From an uncultured Oscillospiraceae bacterium (lineage in GTDB: Bacteria; Bacillota; Clostridia; Oscillospirales; Oscillospiraceae), in the NCBI GenBank assembly GCA_934646185.1, contig CAKUEH010000037.1, positions 1-23,749 on the forward strand: a stretch of DNA of 23,749 bases. The letters run 5' to 3'. The position numbers and the translations under genes were made by a program. How positions within the stretch are numbered: the stretch's first letter is position 1; each line of letters starts with the position of its first letter. Below the pieces are notes generated by a model. It saw only the letters and a list, made by a program, of their open reading frames with translations, was not told the DNA's origin and did not search any database. Below, piece after piece: positions 13,765-21,325 of this stretch.

Positions 13765-14115
13765 ATGAAACTTTCTGCGAAACGAATCATATCCCTGCTG
13801 CTCGCTGTGATGCTCGTATGCGGGCTGTTTGTCCTGTCGGCCAGCGCAGCGGACGCCGCGCCTGCCGCTGAAGCCGCCGCAGCCGAAAGCTCGACCGGCT
13901 CAAAGGCGATCGCCGCCGCCATCGTCGTGGGAATCGTTGCGACCGCGGCTGCACTCGGCATGGCCATTGCCATCGGCAAGAGCGCCGAAGGTATGTCCCG
14001 TCAGCCGGAGGCCTCCGGCAGCATCCGGTCTTCGATGATGCTGGGTCTGGTCTTTATTGAAACCGTCGTTATTTACGCTTTGATCGTCGCAATTCTGATC
14101 ATCTTTGTGCTGTAA
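13765..14115 (+). CDS. atpE: F-type ATP synthase subunit c with N-terminal extension
   Basis: Proteolipid ring subunit, 116 aa instead of the usual 70-90. Residues 1-30 look like a cleavable signal peptide (MKLSAKRIISLLLAVMLVCG, ending ASA), then an Ala-rich linker to about residue 45. The c hairpin follows: helix 1 with GMAIAIGK (65-72), polar loop RQPE (79-82), helix 2 with the ion-carrying Glu99 in FIET. The Gln of Na+-type c subunits six residues before the loop Lys is Met66, and the second-helix pattern is ET.. not ES/T, so H+ use is more likely. GGAGGAG precedes the ATG. Confidence 0.92.
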   Translation: MKLSAKRIISLLLAVMLVCGLFVLSASAADAAPAAEAAAAESSTGSKAIAAAIVVGIVATAAALGMAIAIGKSAEGMSRQPEASGSIRSSMMLGLVFIETVVIYALIVAILIIFVL

Positions 14116-14127
14116 GGAGGCGTCATC

Positions 14128-14607
14128 ATGGGAGTACCGCTGAATATCGACTGGCAGCAGATTCTGCTGCATGCGTTTAATCTGGTGATTCTGGCAGGCG
14201 GGCTGTATTTCCTTCTTTACAAGCCCGTCACCGCATTTATGGAAAAACGGCAGGCATATTATGCCGGTCTGGAAGCCGATGCGCGGGAAAAGCTCCGCAC
14301 AGCGGAGCAGAAGGAGCAGGAAGCCGACGTCCGGCTTTCCGGCATGCAGGCAGAGGCAGAGCAGCTTCGCGCAGAGGCGCTGAAGCAGGCTGACGCGGAG
14401 GCTGCGGCCCGGCTTGCGGCTGCAGAGGAGGAAAAGCAGAAGCTTCTTGCCGCCGCGAAGGCGCAGGCCGCCCGCGAAAAGGACGCGATGCTGCGCGAGG
14501 CCAATGAAAAGCTCGGTGCGCTCGTCTCCAACGCCGTCGACAAGCTGGTTTCCGACACGGACGACCCGTATGCGGACTTTCTGCACGCGGTCAAGCGGGG
14601 AGCGTAA
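14128..14607 (+). CDS. atpF: F-type ATP synthase subunit b
   Basis: A 159-aa peripheral-stalk subunit. One N-terminal membrane helix (residues 9-28, LLHAFNLVILAGGLYFLLYK) is followed by a long, Ala/Glu/Lys-rich coiled coil to about residue 140, then a short C-terminal segment that normally contacts delta. AAGGAGG overlaps the atpE stop. The gene ends only 3 bp before the next start, leaving no room for an atpH gene. The ordinary length argues against a b-delta fusion, as seen in mycobacteria, having supplied the missing delta. Confidence 0.92.
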   Translation: MGVPLNIDWQQILLHAFNLVILAGGLYFLLYKPVTAFMEKRQAYYAGLEADAREKLRTAEQKEQEADVRLSGMQAEAEQLRAEALKQADAEAAARLAAAEEEKQKLLAAAKAQAAREKDAMLREANEKLGALVSNAVDKLVSDTDDPYADFLHAVKRGA

Positions 14608-14610
14608 CAC

Positions 14611-16377
14611 ATGAACGGACAGACGCTTCAGGCGTGCGTGTTCAGCCGCACCGCTCCGGATACGGAGCAGTTTGCGCAGCTTCGCGCGTTCCTGAACCAG
14701 AAATACGGCCGTCCGGTCGAGCTGCACTGGGAGCAGGACGAGCGGATGAAGGACGGGTTCCGTCTGGAGCTCGGCGAGGGCGGGACGCGCGAGCTGGTCT
14801 ATGATTGGAGCAGCGCGGGAAAAAGCCGGCAGCTGAAGGAGAAAATCGCCGCTGCGCTCCGCAGCCGGAGCGATGTGATCCCGCTGCTGAAAAAAACACT
14901 GGAGGAGTTCCGTCCGGAGGCAATTGCGACGGAGCTCGGCACCGTCCTCTCCTACGGAGACGGCATCGCCGAGGTCAGCGGTCTGCCGGGCGCGGAATAC
15001 GGCGAAATTCTGATTTTTGAGAGCGGCGTGCGCGGCATGGTGCTCGATCTGCGCGAGAACCGCATCGGCTGCGTCGTTTTTGCGGACGAGGCCGCCATTC
15101 AGGCGGGCAGCACCGTCTATCGGAGCGGAAAATCCGCCGGTATCCCGGTTGGAGATGCGTTTCTCGGCCGCGTGATCGACCCGCTTGGTGCGCCGATCGA
15201 CGGGAAGGGCGAGATCGCGGAATCCGATTATTATCCCATCGAATCCCCGGCCCCCGGCATCATCGACCGGCAGCCGGTCGATAAGCCCATGCAGACGGGG
15301 CTTCTTGCCATCGACTCCATGTTCCCCATCGGACGCGGACAGCGCGAGCTCATCATCGGCGACCGGCAGACCGGCAAGACGGCCATCGCGTTGGACACCA
15401 TCCTCAACCAGAAAGATCAGAACGTCGTGTGCATCTATGTCGCCATCGGCCAGAAGGCGTCCTCCGTCGCACAGCTCGTGCAGACGCTGCAGGCGCACGA
15501 CGCGCTGCGCTACACCATTGTTCTGTGCGCAGCGGCCAGCGATTCCGCGCCGCTGCAGTACATCGCGCCCTATGCTGGCTGTGCAATGGGTGAATATTTC
15601 ATGCATCAGGGCCGCGACGTGCTGATCGTGTACGACGATCTTTCCAAGCATGCGGTCGCGTACCGGGCGCTGAGCCTGCTGCTGGGCCGTTCGCCGGGCC
15701 GCGAGGCCTATCCCGGCGACGTGTTTTACCTCCATTCCCGGCTTTTGGAGCGCGCGGCGCATCTGGCCGACCATCTGGGCGGCGGCAGCATGACGGCGCT
15801 TCCCATCGTCGAGACGCAGGCGGGCGACGTTTCCGCGTATATCCCGACGAATATCATCTCCATCACCGACGGGCAGATCTTTTTGGAGAGCAGTCTGTTC
15901 TTCGCGGGTCAGCGCCCGGCGGTCAACGTCGGTCTGTCCGTGTCCCGTGTCGGCGGCGCGGCGCAGACGAAGGCCATGAAAAAGGCCGCGGGCGCGATCC
16001 GATTGGAGCTGGCGCAGTACCGCGAGATGGAGGTCTTCATGCAGTTTTCCAGCGATCTGGACGACGCGACGCGGCGGCAGCTTGCCTATGGGCAGGGCCT
16101 CATGCAGCTGCTCCGGCAGGAGCAGTCGCACCCCTATTCGCAGCATGAGCAGGTATTTCTTCTGGTCTGCGCGCTGGGGCATGTGTTTCTTCCCGTGCCG
16201 CCTGCGCAGGTGCGGAGCGTTGCGCGGCGGCTGCTGGACGCGCTTTCGCAGAAGCTTTCCGCGCTTTGCAGCCGGATCGACACGACCGGGCAGCTTTCAG
16301 ACGGCGACTGCGCGCAGATTCTGAGTTTAGCGAAGCAGTTTGTCTCGCAGCAGACCAAACCGGACGGTGAGCACTGA
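14611..16377 (+). CDS. atpA: ATP synthase alpha subunit with an N-terminal delta-like domain
   Basis: 588 aa; ordinary alpha is about 500-515. Residues 88-588 are a normal alpha: beta barrel, P-loop GDRQTGKT (240-247, Lys246), ETQAGDVSAY, and the arginine finger Arg436 in SVSRVGGAAQ. The P-loop lies 71 residues later than in E. coli. The extra residues 1-80 match the pattern of the C-terminal domain of delta (OSCP): a strand, helix QFAQLRAFLNQKYGRPVEL, then a D..(M/L).(D/G)GFRLELG strand, and VYDWSSAGKSRQLKEKI. No stop or restart separates the parts. The six-helix N-terminal domain of delta is absent and no atpH lies between atpF and atpA. Start: GGGGAG 9 bases upstream. The fusion call is inference from visible motifs. 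Confidence 0.9.
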   Translation: MNGQTLQACVFSRTAPDTEQFAQLRAFLNQKYGRPVELHWEQDERMKDGFRLELGEGGTRELVYDWSSAGKSRQLKEKIAAALRSRSDVIPLLKKTLEEFRPEAIATELGTVLSYGDGIAEVSGLPGAEYGEILIFESGVRGMVLDLRENRIGCVVFADEAAIQAGSTVYRSGKSAGIPVGDAFLGRVIDPLGAPIDGKGEIAESDYYPIESPAPGIIDRQPVDKPMQTGLLAIDSMFPIGRGQRELIIGDRQTGKTAIALDTILNQKDQNVVCIYVAIGQKASSVAQLVQTLQAHDALRYTIVLCAAASDSAPLQYIAPYAGCAMGEYFMHQGRDVLIVYDDLSKHAVAYRALSLLLGRSPGREAYPGDVFYLHSRLLERAAHLADHLGGGSMTALPIVETQAGDVSAYIPTNIISITDGQIFLESSLFFAGQRPAVNVGLSVSRVGGAAQTKAMKKAAGAIRLELAQYREMEVFMQFSSDLDDATRRQLAYGQGLMQLLRQEQSHPYSQHEQVFLLVCALGHVFLPVPPAQVRSVARRLLDALSQKLSALCSRIDTTGQLSDGDCAQILSLAKQFVSQQTKPDGEH

Positions 16378-17279
16378 TGGCCAGCACAAAGGAGATCAAG
16401 GACCGCATTGAAAGCGTGCGCGACACACAGAAGATCACGAACGCGATGTATTTAATTGCGTCGACGAAGCTGCGGAAAGCACGCGCGGAGCTTGACCGGA
16501 CACGGCCCTATTTTGACGCGCTGCGCAGCGAGATCAAGCGGGTCTTCCGCACAGTCGAGGGTGTGGAGAGCCGGTATTTTTATCCCGGCGACGATCATCC
16601 GCTCAGCGGCACATATGCTTATCTCGTCATCACGGCGGATAAGGGTCTGGCCGGGATGTACAACCAGAACGTGCTGCGCGAGGCGCAGCGGCTGCTAAAC
16701 GAGCACGCCGACGCAAAGCTATTCGTCGTCGGCGAGTATGGGCGGCAGTATTTTGCTCATCATCAGATCCCGGTCGAGCGCAGCTTTCTCTATACCGCGC
16801 AGAACCCGACCATGCAGCGCGCGAGGGAGATCAGCAGTACGCTGCTCGATCTCTACGACAGCGGGCAGGTGCAGAAAATCTTCGTTATCTACACCGACAT
16901 GAAAAACGCCATGACGGAGGAGGCAAAGTCCACGCGGCTTCTGCCCTTCCACCGCCAGACGTTCGCATCCAGGCCGGAGGAAAAGGCAGTCAAGACGCCG
17001 TTCATCTTTGAGCCGTCTATCGAAACGGTTCTCGATACGCTGATCCCGAGCTATGTATCAGGGTTTATCTACAGTGCGCTGGTCGATAGCTTCTGCAGCG
17101 AGCAGAACGCGAGAATGACGGCCATGCGCGCGGCAAACGACAACGCGGAAGCCCTTTTGGCTTCCCTTTCCTCTGATTATCAGCGTCTGCGGCAGGCGGA
17201 GATCACACAGGAAATTACAGAGATCACCGCGGGCGCGGCCGCGCAGCGTCGAAACGCAAAGGAGGCGCAGACACTATGA
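16377..17279 (+). CDS. atpG: F-type ATP synthase subunit gamma
   Basis: A 300-aa central rotor shaft. N-terminal helix: IKDRIESVRDTQKITNAMYL, then ASTKLRKA. Rossmann-like middle with ITADKGLAGMYNQN. C-terminal helix with SEQNARMTAMRAANDNAEAL and the ITQEITEITAGAAA ending. All are hallmarks of gamma. The start overlaps the atpA stop (TGATG) and the stop overlaps the atpD start (ATGA), so translation is coupled. Length is about normal (285-300). Confidence 0.95.
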   Translation: MASTKEIKDRIESVRDTQKITNAMYLIASTKLRKARAELDRTRPYFDALRSEIKRVFRTVEGVESRYFYPGDDHPLSGTYAYLVITADKGLAGMYNQNVLREAQRLLNEHADAKLFVVGEYGRQYFAHHQIPVERSFLYTAQNPTMQRAREISSTLLDLYDSGQVQKIFVIYTDMKNAMTEEAKSTRLLPFHRQTFASRPEEKAVKTPFIFEPSIETVLDTLIPSYVSGFIYSALVDSFCSEQNARMTAMRAANDNAEALLASLSSDYQRLRQAEITQEITEITAGAAAQRRNAKEAQTL

Positions 17280-18682
17280 ATACAGGTAAAATTCTGACCG
17301 TTTCCGGCCCTGTCGTGGACTGCGGCTTTGAGAAAGGACGGCTGCCCGCTATCCGCGAGGCGCTGCGCGTCACGGTGCGTGGCGAGACACGCGTGATGGA
17401 GGTCGTGCAGCAGCTCTCCGCGACGCGCGTGCGCTGTGTGCTGCTGGGGGCAAGTGAGCAGCTTTCGCGCGGCATGCCGGTCGAGGCGGCCGGTGCCGGC
17501 ATTCAGGTACCGGTCGGCGAAGCGACGCTTGGCCGGATGTTCAACGTATTGGGCGAACCCATCGACGGCGAGGGCGCGCTGCCCGAAAACACGCCGCAGT
17601 GGGAAATTCACCGCAAGGCCCCGGCTTTTTCTGAACAGCGCCCGGCAACAGAACTGCTGGAGACAGGCATCAAGGTCATCGACCTGCTGGAGCCGTATCC
17701 GAAGGGCGGCAAGATCGGCCTGTTCGGCGGCGCAGGCGTCGGCAAAACGGTGCTCATTCAGGAGCTCATTCACAATGTTGCAACCGAGCACGGCGGCTAT
17801 TCCGTCTTCACCGGCGTCGGCGAACGCAGCCGTGAGGGCAACGACCTCTGGAACGAGATGCACGAGAGCGGCGTGCTGCAAAAGACGGCGCTGGTCTTCG
17901 GACAGATGAACGAATCGCCCGGTGTGCGGATGCGCGTGGCGCTTTCGGGCCTGACGATGGCCGAATACTTCCGCGACACGGAGAAAAAGGACGTTCTGCT
18001 GTTCATCGACAACATCTTCCGCTTTGTGCAGGCAGGCAGCGAGGTTTCGACGCTGCTGGGCCGTATGCCGTCCGCTGTCGGCTATCAGCCGACGCTGGCA
18101 GAGGAAATGGGCGCGCTGCAGGAGCGCATTGCCTCGACCTCCAACGGCTCGGTCACGTCCGTGCAGGCCGTCTATGTCCCGGCAGACGATCTGACCGACC
18201 CAGCCCCGGCCACGACGTTTACCCATCTGGATGCGACGACCGTTCTGAGCCGGAAGATCGCCGAGCAGGGCCTTTACCCTGCCGTTGATCCGCTGGCCTC
18301 GTCCTCCAGAATTCTGGAGGCTTCCATCGTCGGGCAAGTGCACTATGAAATAGCGCGGCGCGTACAGGAAATGCTGCAAAAATATAAGGAATTGCAGGAC
18401 ATTATTGCGATTCTCGGCATGGACGAATTAAGCGAGGAGGATAAGCTGACCGTTGCGCGGGCCAGAAAGCTCCAGCGGTTTTTGTCCCAGCCGACGCACG
18501 TAGCCGAGAAATTCACCGGCATTCCGGGCGTTTATGTTCCGCTGGCTGAAACGCTTCGCGGCTTCCAGTCCATCCTGAACGGCGACATGGACGCATATCC
18601 GGAAGCGGCCTTTTATAACGTCGGCACCATCGACGAAGCTGTCCGCAAGGCAGAGCAGCTTAAAAAGGAGGCTTCGCTGTGA
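17276..18682 (+). CDS. atpD: F-type ATP synthase subunit beta (catalytic)
   Basis: A 468-aa catalytic subunit that makes or hydrolyses ATP in F1. Beta barrel 1-80; P-loop GGAGVGKT (151-158, Lys157, Thr158); catalytic Glu183 in VGERSREGND; the LLFIDNIFRF Walker B strand; the DELSEED lever at 383-389; and the C-terminal GDMDAYPEAAFYNVG block. Complete, with no lost key residue. The start overlaps the atpG stop by four bases. Confidence 0.97.
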   Translation: MNTGKILTVSGPVVDCGFEKGRLPAIREALRVTVRGETRVMEVVQQLSATRVRCVLLGASEQLSRGMPVEAAGAGIQVPVGEATLGRMFNVLGEPIDGEGALPENTPQWEIHRKAPAFSEQRPATELLETGIKVIDLLEPYPKGGKIGLFGGAGVGKTVLIQELIHNVATEHGGYSVFTGVGERSREGNDLWNEMHESGVLQKTALVFGQMNESPGVRMRVALSGLTMAEYFRDTEKKDVLLFIDNIFRFVQAGSEVSTLLGRMPSAVGYQPTLAEEMGALQERIASTSNGSVTSVQAVYVPADDLTDPAPATTFTHLDATTVLSRKIAEQGLYPAVDPLASSSRILEASIVGQVHYEIARRVQEMLQKYKELQDIIAILGMDELSEEDKLTVARARKLQRFLSQPTHVAEKFTGIPGVYVPLAETLRGFQSILNGDMDAYPEAAFYNVGTIDEAVRKAEQLKKEASL

Positions 18683-19089
18683 ACAGCTTCCGTGTGCATA
18701 TTCTGGCCGCTGACCACACGTTTTACGACGGCCCGTGCGAATCGCTGACCATTCCCGCGCCGGACGGACAATACGGCATCTGGGCTGGGCATGCCAATAC
18801 GATCTGCGCGATCATTCCCGGCACGCTGCGCCTGCGCGCGCCGGAGGGCGCGGAACAGATCGCGGCCGTTTCCTCGGGCGTGGTCAAGATCGAGGACAAC
18901 GACGTGCTCGTGCTGGTCGATTCGGCCGAGCTGCCCGAGGATATCGACCGCCTGCGCGCACAGCACGCGGCGGATGCCGCGAAGGAGGCCATGTTGCAGA
19001 AGCGCTCCATCCGCGAATACCGCGAGGCGCACCTGACGCTGGCGCGGGCCATCGCCCGTCTGCACGTCAAGTCCCTCTCCGAGCAATAG
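18679..19089 (+). CDS. atpC: F-type ATP synthase subunit epsilon
   Basis: A 136-aa rotor subunit that links gamma to the c ring and can inhibit ATPase activity. N-terminal beta sandwich (residues 1-85, with FYDGPCESLTIPAPDGQYGIWAGH, then SGVVKIEDNDVLVLVDSAE). C-terminal helical hairpin (90-136). The start is GTG overlapping the atpD stop (GTGA), with AAGGAGG 8 bases before it. The last gene of the operon, followed by a strong terminator. Confidence 0.94.
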   Translation: MNSFRVHILAADHTFYDGPCESLTIPAPDGQYGIWAGHANTICAIIPGTLRLRAPEGAEQIAAVSSGVVKIEDNDVLVLVDSAELPEDIDRLRAQHAADAAKEAMLQKRSIREYREAHLTLARAIARLHVKSLSEQ

Positions 19090-19107
19090 CCCATTCCCCT
19101 TTCTCTT

Positions 19108-19152
19108 GCCGGGGTCTTCGCAGCAAGCTGCTGCGGGGCCCCGGCTTTATAA
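19108..19152 (+). terminator. Intrinsic terminator of the atp operon
   Basis: The outer stem GCCGGGG (19108-19114) / CCCCGGC (19139-19145) with an inner CGCAGCA/TGCTGCG hairpin is followed by a T-rich tract. It isolates the operon from the hydrogenase gene downstream. Confidence 0.85.
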
Positions 19153-19251
19153 CTCTTTTTTTGGATATTCTTATATTATATTCGGTATATAGAAACAAAA
19201 ATCGGCATTGTTCTTTCTGCCAGATCTGTGATAGACTGATATCGAAAAGAG

Positions 19252-19375
19252 AATACCGGACAGCTCGCGCAAGCGATATGCTTGCAGGTGGAATGGGGTG
19301 AGAGGCCCCGCGAGTCGGTCACTGTGATGCCTGCGCTGTCAGGCTAAGTCAGGTCTTCCGAGAGCTGCCCTGTGC
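19252..19375 (+). promoter_or_regulatory. Cobalamin riboswitch
   Basis: The conserved core is readable: GGAATGGGGTGAGAGGCCCC (19290-19309), then CGGTCACTGTGATG, then the B12-box-like AAGTCAGGTCTTCCG (19346-19360). An outer stem CAGCTC (19261-19266) pairs with GAGCTG (19361-19366), and a GCAAGC/GCTTGC hairpin lies inside the 5' arm. It precedes an intrinsic terminator and the hydrogenase gene, so it should control read-through in response to a cobalamin. Subtype (AdoCbl or MeCbl/AqCbl) not determined. Confidence 0.82.
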
Positions 19376-19433
19376 CTTGCCATGACCGGGGCCGAACCGT
19401 ACAGCGCTTATCGCAGCGATAGGGGCTTTGTTT

Positions 19434-19466
19434 CCGTGCGGCCATGGATGGCGGCACGGTTTTTTG
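19434..19466 (+). terminator. Riboswitch-controlled intrinsic terminator
   Basis: Stem CCGTGC/GCACGG (19434-19439 with 19454-19459) and inner GCCA/TGGC, followed by TTTTTTG. It lies between the riboswitch aptamer and the hydrogenase start, the place of an expression platform. The remaining leader to 19631 has no gene. Confidence 0.78.
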
Positions 19467-19631
19467 TTTGTATCCGCAGAGAAGGACAGCCTGCGGTGCA
19501 ATATGGAAGTGTGTGCGCTTCCGCTTTTCTTTCGGCGGTCCCAATCCGCCTCCCTTTCCAAGCCGGACGCCCGGAACTCCTGCCGTGCGTCCGGCGCTCC
19601 TGTGTCAAATTCTTCTCTGGAGGGTTTCAAT

Positions 19632-21158
19632 ATGCGCGGCATACCATCTTTGATCACCGATATCCGCAAGCAGGTCTTCGCCGAGGTTGCGAAAATGGCC
19701 TATTCCGGCGACTGCAGTCAGATGGAGGATATCCCGTACCGGATCGTCCCGGGCACGAACCCGCTGCACCGCGAGTCGGTCTTTCTGGAGCGCGCCATCG
19801 CGGGCGAGCGTGTGCGGCTGGCGATGGGGCTTTCCTTACAGCCCGTGCAGACGCGCACACTGCTGACCGAGGGCATGGATCACGCCGCGATCGCCGAGCA
19901 GTATTATGAGCCGCCGCTCGTCAACATCATCCCCTATGCCTGCCACGCCTGCCCGACGAAGCGCTATCAGGTCACAGAGCTGTGCCAGGGATGCCTGGCC
20001 GCGTCGTGTCAGCGGGTATGTCCGAAGGGCGCGATCCGGTTTGAAAACGGGCGGAGCGTCATTGACGAAACGCAGTGTATCAAATGCGGCAAATGCGTCC
20101 GCGCCTGCTCGTACCATGCGATCACGTTCATCGAGCGTCCGTGTCAGGCCGCCTGCGGCATGGACGCGATCGGTCTGGATGAAAACGAAAAGGCCTGTAT
20201 CGACTATGACCGCTGCGTCTCCTGCGGTCAGTGTCTCGTGAGCTGCCCGTTCGGCGCGATCGTGGATAAAAGCCAGATCTTTCAGGTCATCCGATCCATT
20301 GCGGAGGGGCATTCCGTCGTCGCCATCGTCGCGCCGTCGTTTGTCGGGCAGTTCGGCAAGGATGTGACCGTACCGAAATTCGTCGCCGCCATGAAGCAGC
20401 TCGGCTTTGCCGATGTGGTCGAAGTCGCGGCGGGTGCGGATGTCTGCGCAATCGAGGAAGCGCAGGACTTCGTAGAGAAAGTACCCGCGCAGCAGAAGTT
20501 TCTCGCTACCTCCTGCTGTCCGTCGTGGCGGATGATGGCGCGGCGGCTGTTCCCGAAGGAGTCCGGCAATATTTCCATGACCTACACGCCGATGATCTAC
20601 ACGGCGCGTCTCGTCCGACACACGCATCCGGGCAGCAAGGTCGTGTTCATCGGCCCGTGTGCGGCAAAAAAGCTCGAAGCCATGCAGCCTGAGCTGCGCT
20701 CGGACGTGGATTTCGTACTGACCTACGAGGAACTGATGGGCATTTTTGAAGCAAAGCAGATCGATTTTTCTGCGCTGCCGGAATCGGAAGACCTGCACGA
20801 CGGCTCCGGCCTTGGCCGCGGCTTCGCCGCTGCGGGCGGCGTGGCTGCCGCGGTCGAGGAGATCCTGCGCCGCGAGCAGCCGGGTGCGGAGATTAAGATT
20901 CAACGGGCCGACGGGCTGCGCGAGTGCCGGAAGCTGCTGACGCTGGCAAAGGCCGGGAAGCTCGACGGGTATCTGATCGAGGGCATGGCCTGCCCCGGCG
21001 GGTGCATCGCAGGCGCGGGGACGATCATCTCCGCCGACACAGCCAAGAAGAAGCTGGACAGCCATGTTTTGCAGGCAGACGTGCACTCCTGCGCGGACAG
21101 CCCCTACCGCGGCTTTGCCGGGTCGTTGGATGAATCGGTTGGCTTTCACAACGCATAG
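19632..21158 (+). CDS. [FeFe] hydrogenase, group-B-like, monomeric
   Basis: 508 aa, cytoplasmic, expected to interconvert H2 with protons and electrons at an H-cluster. N-terminal iron-sulfur region: CQGC....CQRVCP (118-131), CIKCGKCVRAC (149-159), CQAACG (171-176) and CVSCGQCLVSCP (195-206). H-cluster motifs: TSCCPSW (Cys295, Cys296), GPCAAKK (Cys343) and EGMACPGGCIAGAG (Cys454, Cys458). The PCxxKK without Met and the GAG ending fit group B rather than the classical HydA group A. The start has GGAGGG eight bases upstream; the longer frame runs back through the riboswitch. No hydrogenase partner or maturase gene is in the window. The electron carrier is probably ferredoxin, which is inference. 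Confidence 0.92.
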   Translation: MRGIPSLITDIRKQVFAEVAKMAYSGDCSQMEDIPYRIVPGTNPLHRESVFLERAIAGERVRLAMGLSLQPVQTRTLLTEGMDHAAIAEQYYEPPLVNIIPYACHACPTKRYQVTELCQGCLAASCQRVCPKGAIRFENGRSVIDETQCIKCGKCVRACSYHAITFIERPCQAACGMDAIGLDENEKACIDYDRCVSCGQCLVSCPFGAIVDKSQIFQVIRSIAEGHSVVAIVAPSFVGQFGKDVTVPKFVAAMKQLGFADVVEVAAGADVCAIEEAQDFVEKVPAQQKFLATSCCPSWRMMARRLFPKESGNISMTYTPMIYTARLVRHTHPGSKVVFIGPCAAKKLEAMQPELRSDVDFVLTYEELMGIFEAKQIDFSALPESEDLHDGSGLGRGFAAAGGVAAAVEEILRREQPGAEIKIQRADGLRECRKLLTLAKAGKLDGYLIEGMACPGGCIAGAGTIISADTAKKKLDSHVLQADVHSCADSPYRGFAGSLDESVGFHNA

Positions 21159-21325
21159 ATTTTTAGATAGTAGCCCACCCTTTCGTCTTACGAACTGTCT
21201 TTCCCCGCAAGTTCAGTGTCGATGCTGATACATCAGTTTTTGATAACCTATGTCGTGCATCACTGATAGGAGACAGTGCCATCCTCTGGTTTCCTATTAT
21301 CAGGAATTCCACTATCATTCAGAAT

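Noticed and set aside
13900..16182. A 760-codon open frame on the minus strand opposite atpE-atpF-atpA
   Set aside because: Shadow of GC-rich genes on the other strand; composition is Arg/His/Leu-rich without any domain, while the plus strand encodes recognised subunits.
17180..18379. Long minus-strand frame opposite atpD, and a similar one at 19836-21149 opposite the hydrogenase
   Set aside because: Same third-position GC effect; no ribosome-binding site or motif.
12918..19089. A Na+-type N-ATPase or V/A-type enzyme
   Set aside because: Gene order a-c-b-alpha-gamma-beta-epsilon, the DELSEED motif and separate gamma/epsilon fit F-type. N-ATPase operons begin with beta-epsilon, and the c subunit lacks the Na+ Gln.
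21159..21325. A terminator or att site between the hydrogenase and the relaxase
   Set aside because: Only a weak CACTG/CAGTG hairpin without a T run, and no repeat of other sites in the window, so no call was made.
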